This document shows, in pieces, positions 39,508-47,958 of a stretch of 64,000 nt of DNA. The position numbers and the translations under genes were made by a program. Each line of letters opens with the position of its first letter. Position 1 is the first letter of the stretch. The notes beneath the pieces are model-generated. The model was not told where the DNA came from. It saw only the letters and a list, made by a program, of their open reading frames with translations, and did no database searches. Origin of the DNA: Klebsiella quasipneumoniae subsp. quasipneumoniae (GTDB taxonomy: Bacteria; Pseudomonadota; Gammaproteobacteria; Enterobacterales; Enterobacteriaceae); the NCBI RefSeq assembly GCF_020525925.1, contig NZ_CP084876.1, positions 1,922,001-1,986,000 on the forward strand, given 5' to 3'.

Positions 39508-39544
39508 CCGCTTCACCCCTACCGATTTTTGTAGGGGGAAGCGG
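39508..39544 (-). terminator. Long hairpin after treA
   Basis: A 14-bp stem with one bulged base pairs CCGCTTC plus CCCCTAC with GTAGGGG plus GAAGCGG around an 8-base loop, 8 bases beyond the treA stop. There is no clear U-tail. Confidence 0.5.
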
Positions 39545-39551
39545 AACAGCG

Positions 39552-41285
39552 TCAGGAGCCGGTCTTTTGCGGTGCTGCAGGGGCGGGGTCGTTAGCGGCG
39601 GGTTTGTCCTGTAGTGAAGGCGTTGTCGCCGGACGGGTGGCGGGCAGCGCATCGCAGGGTTTCTCCTGCGGGCAGATCAGGTCCAGCATCTTAAGGGTGA
39701 CGCCGTTGGTCCAGCCAAAACCGTCCTGCAGTGGATATTCCCCACCGCCGCCGCCGGTGCCGGTCGAACTCACATCATACTTCTCCACCAGCTTTTGTTT
39801 GCTGTCATAGGTATGCTGCACGTTGGTCAGGAAACGCCAGCTGACCTCCATGGCGATCTTCTGCTGGCCATAGTTTTGCAGCCCCTCGACGGCCACCCAC
39901 TGCAGCGGCGCCCAGCCGTTGGGGGCGTCCCACTGCTGGCCGCTGTTGACGGTGGTGGTGGTCAGCCCGCCGGGTTTGAGCAGCCGCGACTCGGCGGCGG
40001 CCGCCACTTTCGTCGCCCGCTCGCGTGACGCGGCATTGACGTACAGCGGGAACAGCGCCGCGGCGGTCAGCTGATTGCGCACCTTGTGGCTTTTCAGATC
40101 GTAATCGGCGTACCACCCCTCTTTTTCATTCCACAGGTATTTCTCGATAGCCTGCTGGCGGGTGTTGGCCAGCGCATCGTACCGCGTAGCGCCAGCGCTG
40201 TCCCCCGCAGCTTTACTGGCGCGGGCGAGGGTTTTCTCCAGATGGAACATCAGGGCATTGAGATCGACCGGAACAATCGAGGTGGTGCGAATGGTGGCGA
40301 GCTGCTGCGGATTGTCCATCCAGCGGGAGCTGAAATCCCAGCCGGAAGCGGCGGCGGAGCGCAGGTCGCGATAGATCTCAGTGGCCGGACGATTCGGGTT
40401 GCTTCTGGCGGTTTTGACGTCGTCAAGCCAGGACTCGGGGCGCGGGGTGTCGTTATCGTCCCAGTAGCGGTTGAGCAGCGCGCCATCGGCCATCCGCACC
40501 GCCCGTTTGTCGGCGCTGCCGGGAGCCAGCGCGTCCGCCCCTGCCATCCAGTAGCGATACTCTTTCTCCAGCTGCGGCTGGTAGGTTTTCAGCACCTGGT
40601 CGCCATCGTGCGTCGCCAGCAGGCTTACCATAAAGGAGAAGAAGGGGGGCTGCGAACGGCTGAGGTAATAGGTGCGGTTACCGTTGGGGATATGGCCCCA
40701 GGTGTCAATTTCCGCGGCGAAGTTGGCGACCATATCTTCGACTTTATCCCAGTGACCGCTTTCGGCAAGACCCAGCATGGTGAAATAGCTGTCCCAGTAA
40801 TAGACTTCGCGAAAGCGTCCTCCGGGGACCACGTAGGGCTTAGGCAGCGGCAGCAGCGAGTCCCACTTTTCCACCTCGACGGTGCTGCGGGTCAGGACCG
40901 GCCACAGGCCGTCGATATGCTGACGCAGGGTTTGCCCTTTGGGCGGCACATAGGTGTCGTTCTCTTTCGGCAGCGTGAAGTTCAGCTCGACGAAGTGGCG
41001 CAGGTCGAAGCTGGCCTGGTTTTTTTGCATCCGGTAATCGGCAAGGATCATCAGCGGATCGCTGTTAGGGATCGCGTCGGCGAAGGTTTTTTGATCGGCA
41101 AAGAGCTTCGCGCTCTGGACATCATTGAACAACGGGCCCAGCAGAATATCCGGCGAGGGTGGCGGCGCGGTTTTGCCGTCTTCCGCCTGGACATTCAGGC
41201 TCATCAGGGCGAGCAGGGCGCCGCCGATCGCCAGGCGCAGGGAACAGGGCAAAGCAGCGGGACGATGTGCATCAGTACTCGTCAT
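39552..41285 (-). CDS. treA: Periplasmic trehalase TreA
   Basis: Glycoside hydrolase family 37 enzyme that splits trehalose to two glucoses in the periplasm, used at high osmolarity. The 577-residue protein has a signal peptide (hydrophobic core [13 protein letters not shown], cut after VQA). Both trehalase signatures are present: [14 protein letters not shown] and [13 protein letters not shown]. The catalytic acid and base regions are in [11 protein letters not shown] and the Gly-rich [17 protein letters not shown]. The C-terminal tail is Pro/Ala-rich and slightly longer than in E. coli (565). ATG after GGAGAA. Confidence 0.96.
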   Translation of the reverse strand: MTSTDAHRPAALPCSLRLAIGGALLALMSLNVQAEDGKTAPPPSPDILLGPLFNDVQSAKLFADQKTFADAIPNSDPLMILADYRMQKNQASFDLRHFVELNFTLPKENDTYVPPKGQTLRQHIDGLWPVLTRSTVEVEKWDSLLPLPKPYVVPGGRFREVYYWDSYFTMLGLAESGHWDKVEDMVANFAAEIDTWGHIPNGNRTYYLSRSQPPFFSFMVSLLATHDGDQVLKTYQPQLEKEYRYWMAGADALAPGSADKRAVRMADGALLNRYWDDNDTPRPESWLDDVKTARSNPNRPATEIYRDLRSAAASGWDFSSRWMDNPQQLATIRTTSIVPVDLNALMFHLEKTLARASKAAGDSAGATRYDALANTRQQAIEKYLWNEKEGWYADYDLKSHKVRNQLTAAALFPLYVNAASRERATKVAAAAESRLLKPGGLTTTTVNSGQQWDAPNGWAPLQWVAVEGLQNYGQQKIAMEVSWRFLTNVQHTYDSKQKLVEKYDVSSTGTGGGGGEYPLQDGFGWTNGVTLKMLDLICPQEKPCDALPATRPATTPSLQDKPAANDPAPAAPQKTGS

Positions 41286-41592
41286 GGGGAGTTCTCCTTA
41301 TCATTATCGACTGCGGGCCACGACGTTTGGCCATCCAAAAACCTTAGACGAATATCTGCCGCTGCGCGTGTCAGGGGTAACATTTTGCGCGAAAACAGAG
41401 GATTTACCTGCCTGGTTTTCTGCTACAACCGCCGGCAACGCGATTAGGCTTACAGGCAAGCCAAGGCGCCCGGGCCACTGGCCACGGCGCGCTGGCGGCG
41501 GGTACCAGCGGATCGAGAGGGGCTGTGAGGTCCGGCCTGCGGCACACTGGCTGACGGCGCTGGCGTCCACCATGGCGCAAAAATCGTCGCCC

Positions 41593-41609
41593 TGCCTCAC
41601 GACGGTGCA
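41593..41609. promoter_or_regulatory. NtrC-like enhancer site
   Basis: TGCCTCACGACGGTGCA: the right half GGTGCA is exact and the left half matches TGCACC at 4 of 6, with the standard 5-base spacer. It is about 110 bases upstream of the -24 element, a normal enhancer distance. Confidence 0.5.
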
Positions 41610-41704
41610 ACCGCAGCCGGGCGCAGGCGGCCATCGTGGCGATTTTTTGCACAATCAGACGGCGGGTCAGAACCGATTTGCACAACGCCGCGGCGGCGGA
41701 TGAC

Positions 41705-41722
41705 CTGGCATAATTAATGCTT
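41705..41722 (+). promoter_or_regulatory. Sigma-54 type (-24/-12) promoter of the Anbu operon
   Basis: CTGGCATAATTAATGCTT: the GG and GC doublets are exactly 10 bases apart, as sigma-54 requires, and TGGCA and TGCT match the consensus. Inferred by eye, about 50 bases upstream of the ATP-grasp start. A sigma-70 -10 reading (TAATTAAT) is a possible alternative. Confidence 0.55.
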
Positions 41723-41771
41723 ATCTCTTACCGGGATTACCACAAAGTGAGTACAACCGGAGGAGACGGCC

Positions 41772-43211
41772 ATGATAAAAATAACGCTTCCTGACGGGCA
41801 TTATTATGACGAGATGCTGACCGCCCAGGGTGAACAGCGGCCGCACTATAATGCCTGGTGGCAATGGTTTCGCAACACCGATCAATTCTCTATCCGGCAG
41901 AAAAAAGCGCAAGCGGAACTGCTCTTTCACCGTATCGGCATCACTTTTAACGTTTACGGCGAGGATGAAGGGACCGAGCGGCTGATCCCGTTTGACAGCG
42001 TGCCGCGGATCATTCCCGCCGGGGAGTGGCAGCGCATTGACCGCGGTATACGCCAGCGGGTGAAAGCGCTGAACGCTTTCCTCTATGACATCTATCATGA
42101 GCAGAATATCCTGCGTGCGGGGCTGATCCCGGCCGAACAGGTGCTGGCCAACGAGCAGTATCAGCCGTGCATGCAGGGCATCAACCTGCCAAACAACACC
42201 TATGCCCATATCACCGGCGTCGATATGGTGCGCAATAACGACGGTCAGTACTACGTGCTGGAGGATAATCTGCGCACGCCGTCCGGTGTCTCCTACATGC
42301 TCGAAAACCGTAAGATGATGATGCGCCTCTATCCGGAGATGTTCGAGCAGCATCACATTGCGCCGGTGGAGCGCTACCCGAGCTACCTCCTGCAGACCCT
42401 GCGCGAAAGTTCGCTGGTGGATGATCCCTGCGTCGTGGTGATGACGCCGGGTCGCTTCAACAGCGCCTACTTCGAGCACAGCTTCCTGGCGCAGCAGATG
42501 GGGGTCGAGCTGGTGGAAAGCGCCGACCTGTTTATTAAAAACGGCGCGGTGTATATGCGCACCACCGAGGGGCCGCGGCGGGTGGATGTGATTTATCGCC
42601 GCATCGATGACGCCTGGCTCGACCCGCTGGCCTTCCGCGCCGATTCGATGCTCGGCGTACCGGGGCTGCTGTCCGTTTATCGCGCCGGCGGCGTGGTGCT
42701 GGCCAACGCCATCGGCACCGGGGTGGCCGACGACAAATCGATCTATCCGTACGTCCCGGAGATGATCCGCTTTTACCTCGGCGAACAGCCGATCCTCAGC
42801 AATATCCCCACCTGGCAGTGCCGGAAAGCGGAGGACCTGCGCTACGTGCTGAGCAATCTGGAGCTGATGGTGGTCAAGGAGGTCCATGGCGCCGGGGGCT
42901 ACGGCATGCTGGTCGGCCCGCGTTCCACCAAAGAGGAGCGGGAGGCCTTCCGCCAGCGCCTGCTGGCCAATCCGGCCAACTATATCGCCCAGGACACCCT
43001 CGCGCTGTCGACCTGCCCGACCTTCGTTGATGAAGGGCTGTCGCCGCGGCATATCGATTTACGCCCCTACGTGCTGTCCGGGCAGGAGATGCGGCTGGTG
43101 CCTGGCGGCCTGACCCGCGTGGCGCTGACCGAAGGGTCGCTGGTGGTCAACTCGTCGCAGGGCGGCGGAACCAAGGATACCTGGGTGATGGAGGATGACG
43201 CATCATGCTAA
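41772..43211 (+). CDS. Circularly permuted ATP-grasp protein (DUF404/DUF407 type)
   Basis: ATP-grasp family protein of 479 residues; the fold typically ligates a carboxylate to an amine (peptide or amide bond) at ATP cost. The family's circularly permuted order is recognised from YVLEDNLRTPSGVSYMLENR at about 155-175 and the PERYPSYLL-type region after it. VVVMTPGRFNSAYFEHSFLA and VKEVHGAGGYGMLVGP near the C-terminus form the nucleotide-binding part. It opens the four-gene Anbu operon and overlaps the next gene by 7 bases. The substrate is unknown; a glutathionylspermidine- or peptide-like product is possible but unproven. Confidence 0.9.
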   Translation: MIKITLPDGHYYDEMLTAQGEQRPHYNAWWQWFRNTDQFSIRQKKAQAELLFHRIGITFNVYGEDEGTERLIPFDSVPRIIPAGEWQRIDRGIRQRVKALNAFLYDIYHEQNILRAGLIPAEQVLANEQYQPCMQGINLPNNTYAHITGVDMVRNNDGQYYVLEDNLRTPSGVSYMLENRKMMMRLYPEMFEQHHIAPVERYPSYLLQTLRESSLVDDPCVVVMTPGRFNSAYFEHSFLAQQMGVELVESADLFIKNGAVYMRTTEGPRRVDVIYRRIDDAWLDPLAFRADSMLGVPGLLSVYRAGGVVLANAIGTGVADDKSIYPYVPEMIRFYLGEQPILSNIPTWQCRKAEDLRYVLSNLELMVVKEVHGAGGYGMLVGPRSTKEEREAFRQRLLANPANYIAQDTLALSTCPTFVDEGLSPRHIDLRPYVLSGQEMRLVPGGLTRVALTEGSLVVNSSQGGGTKDTWVMEDDASC

Positions 43212-44134
43212 GTCGTACGGCGAGTGAACTGTTCTGGATGGCCCGCTATCTTGAGCGGGCGGAGAGCTACGCCCGGGTGCTGGACGTGACCTGGAAATTA
43301 TCAATGATCCCCCGCCACAGTCAGCAGTCGCGAGATCTGGCGCTGCCGCTGAATTTGTCGATGACCCACGAGCTGTTTCAGGCGCGCCACGCCCGCTTTA
43401 CCATGAGCAATCTGCTCAACTTTTTTGCCCTCGATGGCAACAACCCCTGCAGTATTTACAGCTGCGTGGAGATGGCGTGGAACAACGCGCACGCGGTGCG
43501 CGGCAGTCTGTCGGCCGAAGTGTGGGAGAGCATCAATGCCACCCGCATCGAGCTGCGAACCCTCCGCCAGCAGGGGCTGGGCGAGCTGGGGAGCGACGGC
43601 TTTTTCGAGTGGGTGAAAGAGCGGGTGCATCTGTTTCGCGGGGCGGTGATTGGCACGCTGCTGCGCAACGACGCCCTGAGCTTTATCGGTATCGGCACGC
43701 TGATCGAGCGTGCGTTCGCCACCACCCAGCTGCTGCTGATTAAGGATCAACAGCTGACCAACGATCCGGACCCGGTGCGCGAATACTACCGGCTGGATAC
43801 CCTGCTCAATGCGGTCAGCGCCCGCGAAGCATACAACAGCCTCTACCGCCAGCCGGTCAGTCGCGAAACGGTGATGGAGCTGCTGATCCTGCGTAATGAT
43901 ATTCCACGTTCGCTGCGCGCCAGCATTGCCGACCTGGTGGGCGAACTGGAGAAGATCGCCAACGATCGCTCCTATCAGCCGCTGCGCCTCGCCCATCAGC
44001 TCAACGTTGACCTGCGCTTCAGCACCCGTGACGACCTGGCGCAGGCGGACCTGCAGACCACGCTTAACGGACTGCTGGCGAGAATTAACGCCCTGTCCGA
44101 CAGCATCAGACAAACCTATCTGGAGGCCTTATGA
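43205..44134 (+). CDS. Alpha-E domain protein
   Basis: All-helical protein of 309 residues of the alpha-E (DUF403) family, starting MLSRTASELFWMARYLERAE, the family hallmark. No known catalytic residues; it is nearly always encoded beside a circularly permuted ATP-grasp protein, so it is probably its partner. Its start overlaps the ATP-grasp stop by 7 bases, and its own TGA overlaps the transglutaminase ATG (ATGA), a strong sign of coupled translation. Confidence 0.9.
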   Translation: MLSRTASELFWMARYLERAESYARVLDVTWKLSMIPRHSQQSRDLALPLNLSMTHELFQARHARFTMSNLLNFFALDGNNPCSIYSCVEMAWNNAHAVRGSLSAEVWESINATRIELRTLRQQGLGELGSDGFFEWVKERVHLFRGAVIGTLLRNDALSFIGIGTLIERAFATTQLLLIKDQQLTNDPDPVREYYRLDTLLNAVSAREAYNSLYRQPVSRETVMELLILRNDIPRSLRASIADLVGELEKIANDRSYQPLRLAHQLNVDLRFSTRDDLAQADLQTTLNGLLARINALSDSIRQTYLEAL

Positions 44135-44946
44135 AACTGGTCATCGATCATCTCACCCGCTACGGCTACGATGAAGAAGTGAAGTTTTCCACCCAGTATC
44201 TGCGCCTGACGCCTCGCAGCACCGGACGGCAGACCATCACCGCCTGGACGCTGACCCTGCCGGACGGCGCGGCGGTGACCACCACCGACGGTTGGGGCAA
44301 TGTGCTGCATGTGCTGACGCTGGATAACCCGCACAAAGAGATCACCATCCGCGCCAGCGGGATTGTCGATATCGCCGACGAGGGGGAAGAGACGCGTGAT
44401 GAAGAGGCCGAGCTGCTGTCGCCGCTGGTTTTTCTGCGCTCTACGCCGCTGACCCGCGCCGATACGGCGATCCGCGATTTTGCCCAGCGCCTCTATCGTC
44501 CCGATGCGGCGGAAGAGAGTTTGAATCAACTGATGGCGGATCTGCTGTTAAGAATGCCATACTCCCCCGGCGCGACCCAGGTGCAGGACTCCGCTGCCGA
44601 CGCCTTCGCCCGGGCGAAGGGAGTGTGCCAGGATCATACGCATGTTTTTCTCGCCTGCTGCCGGGCGCTGGAGATCCCGGCGCGCTACGTCAGCGGCTAT
44701 GTTTACAGCGATAACGCCCAGCATGTGGCGATGCATGCCTGGGCGGAAGTGTGGCTCGACGGCCGCTGGCTGTCGTTTGATATCACCAATAATACCCGTC
44801 GTCTGAATCAGCATCTGCGGCTGGCGACCGGGCTGGATTATCTCGACGCCTGCCCGGTACGGGGCACCCGGTTGGGCGGCGGCGGGGAGATTATGTTAAC
44901 CAACGCTGAAGTGCGCGAACACAGCCAGCAGGCGCAGCAGCAATAA
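44131..44946 (+). CDS. Transglutaminase-like cysteine protease family protein
   Basis: Protein of 271 residues with a bacterial transglutaminase N-terminal domain (about 1-85) and a papain-like transglutaminase core. The catalytic triad is visible: Cys in AKGVCQDHTHVF, His in VAMHAWAEVWL and Asp in LSFDITNN. Such enzymes cleave or form amide bonds. Cytoplasmic, with no signal peptide. Third gene of the Anbu operon, fused translationally to the alpha-E gene by an ATGA overlap. Confidence 0.92.
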   Translation: MKLVIDHLTRYGYDEEVKFSTQYLRLTPRSTGRQTITAWTLTLPDGAAVTTTDGWGNVLHVLTLDNPHKEITIRASGIVDIADEGEETRDEEAELLSPLVFLRSTPLTRADTAIRDFAQRLYRPDAAEESLNQLMADLLLRMPYSPGATQVQDSAADAFARAKGVCQDHTHVFLACCRALEIPARYVSGYVYSDNAQHVAMHAWAEVWLDGRWLSFDITNNTRRLNQHLRLATGLDYLDACPVRGTRLGGGGEIMLTNAEVREHSQQAQQQ

Positions 44947-44962
44947 TACGGGAATAACCGCA

Positions 44963-45709
44963 ATGACCTACTGTGTGGCCATGTGCCTGGCGGATGGACT
45001 GGTGTTTGCTTCCGACTCCCGCACCAACGCGGGCGTCGACCATATTGCCACTTTTAAAAAGCTGCACGTTTTCCATCAGGAAGGGGAACGGGTGCTGGTG
45101 CTGCAATCCGCCGGCAACCTGGCCACCACCCAGAGCGTGATAAGCCTGCTCAGCGCCCGGATCCGTACCCAGCAGGAGCCGAACCTGATGCAGGTGACTT
45201 CCCTCTACGACGCCGCCATGCTGATCGGGAAAACGCTGCTGGAGGTGATCCAGCGCGACAGCAGCAACCAGCAAAACTGCAGTAACACCAACTTCAACTG
45301 CAACCTGCTGCTTGGCGGCCAGATCGCCGGCGAAACCCATCGTCTGTTCCATATTTATCCGGAGGGCAACTTTATTGAAGCCACCCGCGACACGCCTTAT
45401 TTCCAGATTGGCGAAAGCAAGTACGGCAAGCCGATCATCGATCGGGTGCTGACCATCGATACGCCGCTGGAGCAGGCGATGTGCTGCGCGTTGATCTCCA
45501 TTGACTCGACGCTGCGCAGTAATCTGTCCGTCGGTCTGCCGCTGGATACGCTGCTCTACCGCAGCGGCAGCCTGAGCAGCGCCGGGCAGCATCGCATCAC
45601 CGACAGCGATCCCTACTTCAACCGCATCCGCAAGGCGTGGTCGGAAGGGCTGTTGCACACCTTCCGGACCCTGCCGGCCTGGACCCCAGCGGAGCGGGAA
45701 GAGGAGTAG
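44963..45709 (+). CDS. Anbu-type proteasome-like peptidase
   Basis: Ancestral beta-subunit (Anbu/BPP) peptidase of 248 residues, an Ntn-hydrolase that assembles into a helical or ring-like oligomer. After Met removal the N-terminal residue is Thr1 (TYCVAMCL). Asp17 lies in FASDSRTNAG, with Lys31/Lys32 close to the canonical Lys33, so the catalytic set appears intact. Known homologues show little or no activity on standard substrates, so function is open. 16 bases after the transglutaminase gene. Likely nitrogen-controlled through the operon promoter (inference). Confidence 0.93.
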   Translation: MTYCVAMCLADGLVFASDSRTNAGVDHIATFKKLHVFHQEGERVLVLQSAGNLATTQSVISLLSARIRTQQEPNLMQVTSLYDAAMLIGKTLLEVIQRDSSNQQNCSNTNFNCNLLLGGQIAGETHRLFHIYPEGNFIEATRDTPYFQIGESKYGKPIIDRVLTIDTPLEQAMCCALISIDSTLRSNLSVGLPLDTLLYRSGSLSSAGQHRITDSDPYFNRIRKAWSEGLLHTFRTLPAWTPAEREEE

Positions 45710-46104
45710 TCTCTGCGCCGCTCCGCCGGCCACGCCGGCGCGAAGGCGGATAAGGCGCCAGCCCCCAGCGGGCAAGAAAGGGGGTACGTTGCCTGCGGTG
45801 GATTGCCGGGCGGCGCTGCGCTAACACCGGCCTGCAGTGACCGGGGATCGACGTTCATCCCGTAGGCCCGGCAAGCTTAGCGCCGCCGGGCGATGGGCCA
45901 TCTTAACCGGATGGTGGTTGCAGCGAACGTCTCCCCTTAACTCATACCACGGCTGTCAGAATCCCACGCTATTTGCACGCCATCGACCCGTTGCGCCATC
46001 GACGGCATTCTCTGATTCATGCGGAACGCAAACGCGCTTTTTGGCAAAGCTAAGTAAATTAAATACTTTGTTATTTAACGTGTTATCTCACATCTTCGGA
46101 GGAA
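45710..46104. other. 395-base gap with REP elements between the Anbu operon and the desaturase gene
   Basis: No supported gene. The left part contains GC-rich inverted repeats (CCGGCC/GCCGGCG near 45728-45740) and a REP pair. The right part (about 46020-46100) is AT-rich and probably holds the desaturase promoter, with a TAAATTAAATAC stretch; no clear -35/-10 pair can be assigned. Confidence 0.6.
45801..45897. repeat. Inverted REP pair (BIME-like)
   Basis: TTGCCGGGCGGCGCTGCGCT and, in inverse orientation, GTAGGCCCGGCAAGCTTAG followed by CGCCGCCGGGC. Both are typical Klebsiella REP sequences, facing each other about 25 bases apart. Confidence 0.8.
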
Positions 46105-47118
46105 ATGAGGCAACACGGCAAGGTATGGGAAGTGAAGGAAAAGAAGACGGCTGTCTATGTGGATGAGCAACAGCGCATCCTGATCCGCCAGCTGGCGCGC
46201 AGCTGGCTGTGGCGCAGCGAGCTGCCGACCTGGCTGCTGATTGTGACGGTTTACGGCGGCTGGTTTGCCTGTGTGACGAGCTGGCGGACGCTGGGACTGT
46301 TTCCGGCCACGCTGCTGCTAATCTGGTTTACCGCCTGGTATATGTCCTTACAGCATGAGCTGATCCATGGGCATCCCACCCGGCTGGCATGGTTCAACCA
46401 GCTGCTGGGGACGCTGCCGCTGGCGGTCTGGTATCCCTACGGCGTCTACCGCGACAGCCATCTGGCGCACCATCGCAACCATCTGCTGACGCACCCCGAG
46501 GACGACCCCGAGTCGTACTATGTGACGGCGGAAAGCTGGCAGCGCTTCTCTGCCTGGCAGCGCCGTCTTATCCACCTGCGCAATACCTTCTGGGGGCGTC
46601 TGCTGCTGGCGCCGCTGATGGATATCGTTCACACCCTGCGTAGCGCGCTGCGGGCTTTCCGCGCGGGCGACCGCCGCGCCATCGCCATGTGGAGCCTGCA
46701 TCTGTTTCTGTTGACGGGTCTGCTGGCCTGGATGGCGGCGCAGGGTTTTTCCCCGCTGTGGTTTGTGCTGGCGGTGAGCTACCCGGCGCTGGCCCTGACC
46801 AAAGTGCGCTCTTTTCTCGAACACCGGGCCGCGGATGACCCGCTGGCCCGCTCGGTGATCAACGAGGCCGGGCTCCCCTGGCGGGTGCTGTTCCTCAATC
46901 TCAACTACCATGCGGTACACCATGACCTGCCAGGGGTCCCCTGGTACGCTTTACGTCGGCTGTATCTGCATCGCCAGGCGGCTTATCTGCAGCGTAATCA
47001 GGGGTTCCTGGTGCGCGGGTACGGTGAGTGGCGACGCCATTTTAGCCGCCGGGCGGTGGCGGTGAACGCCCATCCAGGCTTTGGCGAACAGGCGCAGGCG
47101 GGAGGAGAACATGGCTGA
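46105..47118 (+). CDS. Membrane fatty acid desaturase-family protein
   Basis: Di-iron membrane desaturase or hydroxylase of 337 residues. All three histidine boxes are visible: HELIHGH at about residue 75, HLAHHRNH at about 115 and HAVHHD at about 270. Hydrophobic helix pairs lie before and between them. The substrate is unknown; it could act on acyl lipids or another hydrophobic molecule. The ATG at 46105 has GGAGG only 2 bases upstream, so a GTG at 46132 (encoding MKEKKTAVYV) with AAGG 8 bases upstream is an equally good start. It overlaps the next gene by 8 bases, so the two are one unit. Confidence 0.85.
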   Translation: MRQHGKVWEVKEKKTAVYVDEQQRILIRQLARSWLWRSELPTWLLIVTVYGGWFACVTSWRTLGLFPATLLLIWFTAWYMSLQHELIHGHPTRLAWFNQLLGTLPLAVWYPYGVYRDSHLAHHRNHLLTHPEDDPESYYVTAESWQRFSAWQRRLIHLRNTFWGRLLLAPLMDIVHTLRSALRAFRAGDRRAIAMWSLHLFLLTGLLAWMAAQGFSPLWFVLAVSYPALALTKVRSFLEHRAADDPLARSVINEAGLPWRVLFLNLNYHAVHHDLPGVPWYALRRLYLHRQAAYLQRNQGFLVRGYGEWRRHFSRRAVAVNAHPGFGEQAQAGGEHG

Positions 47119-47911
47119 ACGTATGACCTTTCCTATGTATGCCATCCACCGACAACAGACCCAGGCCCTGCGGCTGGCGGTGCAGTCGCTGCTGGCTGAA
47201 CGCGGCGTGAAGGTGGCGGAGGACCCTCCGGCGGCCGATCCCGAGGATCTGCTGGCCCACTGGCGCCAGCCGGGGCTGTTGCTGAGCCAGACCTGTGGCT
47301 ATCCGCTGGTGACCCAGCTGCCGGAGGTGCAGACGGTGGGCTGCTTCCACTACGCCGCGCCCGGTTGCGAGGGGCGCCGCTACCGCAGCCTGCTGGTGGT
47401 TCGCGAAGCGGATAGTCACCGGATGCTGGCGGACTTTTTTGGCCGCCGCGCGGTGTGCAATGCCGAGCACTCGCAGTCTGGCTACAACGTGCTGCGCAAA
47501 ATGGTCGCGCCGCTCTCCCGGCAGGGGCGATTTTTTTCGGCGGTGGTGTTCAGCGGCAGCCATCGGCAGTCGCTGCGCGAGCTGCAGCAGGAAAACGCCG
47601 ATATCGCCGCCATCGACTGCGTGACCTACGCTCTGCTGCAGCGCCATCAGCCGCAGGCCCTGGCAGGCCTGGCGGCGATCGGCTGGAGCCCGGCCGCGCC
47701 AGGCCTGCCGCTGATCACCGCCGGCGCCACCCCGGCGGCGACGCTGAACAGCCTGCGCGAGGCGCTCCAGCAGCTGGTGAGCGATGCGCGCTATCGTCGC
47801 CTGTGCGACGCCTTGCTGATCTGCGGCTATAGCGATATGTCGCGGGAGGCCTATGCTCCGCTGCTGGCGTGGCGGGATGAGGCCGCGGCGCTGGGGGTCA
47901 GTCAGCTGTAG
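47111..47911 (+). CDS. PhnD-like phosphate/phosphonate-type binding protein without signal peptide
   Basis: Protein of 266 residues of the type 2 periplasmic-binding fold. Recognised stretches: MYAIHRQQTQALRLAV, LLLSQTCGYPLVT, CNAEHSQSGYNVLR and AAIDCVTYALL, as in PhnD-like proteins. Odd: there is no signal peptide and no ABC transporter genes nearby, so it probably acts in the cytoplasm. Start at ATG 47111 behind GGAGGAG; it overlaps the desaturase end by 8 bases. May deliver or sense a ligand for the desaturase pathway (inference). Confidence 0.8.
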   Translation: MAERMTFPMYAIHRQQTQALRLAVQSLLAERGVKVAEDPPAADPEDLLAHWRQPGLLLSQTCGYPLVTQLPEVQTVGCFHYAAPGCEGRRYRSLLVVREADSHRMLADFFGRRAVCNAEHSQSGYNVLRKMVAPLSRQGRFFSAVVFSGSHRQSLRELQQENADIAAIDCVTYALLQRHQPQALAGLAAIGWSPAAPGLPLITAGATPAATLNSLREALQQLVSDARYRRLCDALLICGYSDMSREAYAPLLAWRDEAAALGVSQL

Positions 47912-47918
47912 GTAAAAT

Positions 47919-47945
47919 GCCCCGGCCAGCGATCTGCGCCGGGGC
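47919..47945. terminator. Stem-loop between converging genes
   Basis: GCCCCGGC and GCCGGGGC form an 8-bp stem around an 11-base loop, between the PhnD-like and monooxygenase stops. No T-run. Confidence 0.5.
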
Positions 47946-47958
47946 GGGCCATGGCAAG

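Larger units (their letters stand above)
41286..41771 (+). promoter_or_regulatory. 486-base control region upstream of the Anbu operon
   Basis: No supported gene. The left end holds the treA promoter side. The right half carries an NtrC-like site (41593-41609), two further TGCAC half-sites near 41648 and 41679, and a -24/-12 element. It also has an imperfect inverted repeat (GCAAAAATCG at 41577-41586 against CGATTTTTTGC at 41640-41650) that brackets the NtrC-like site. A GGAGGAG ribosome site precedes the first gene. Confidence 0.6.

Noticed and set aside
40086..41447. Rightward 453-codon frame opposite treA
   Set aside because: Composition of an antisense frame; treA has both trehalase signatures on the other strand.
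41125..41703. Rightward frame reaching into the gap before the Anbu operon
   Set aside because: Most of it is antisense to treA and the rest shows low-complexity Arg/Ala-rich text; no ribosome site.
41721..43052. Leftward 443-codon frame opposite the ATP-grasp gene
   Set aside because: Antisense shadow; the rightward gene has overlaps with its operon partners and a strong ribosome site.
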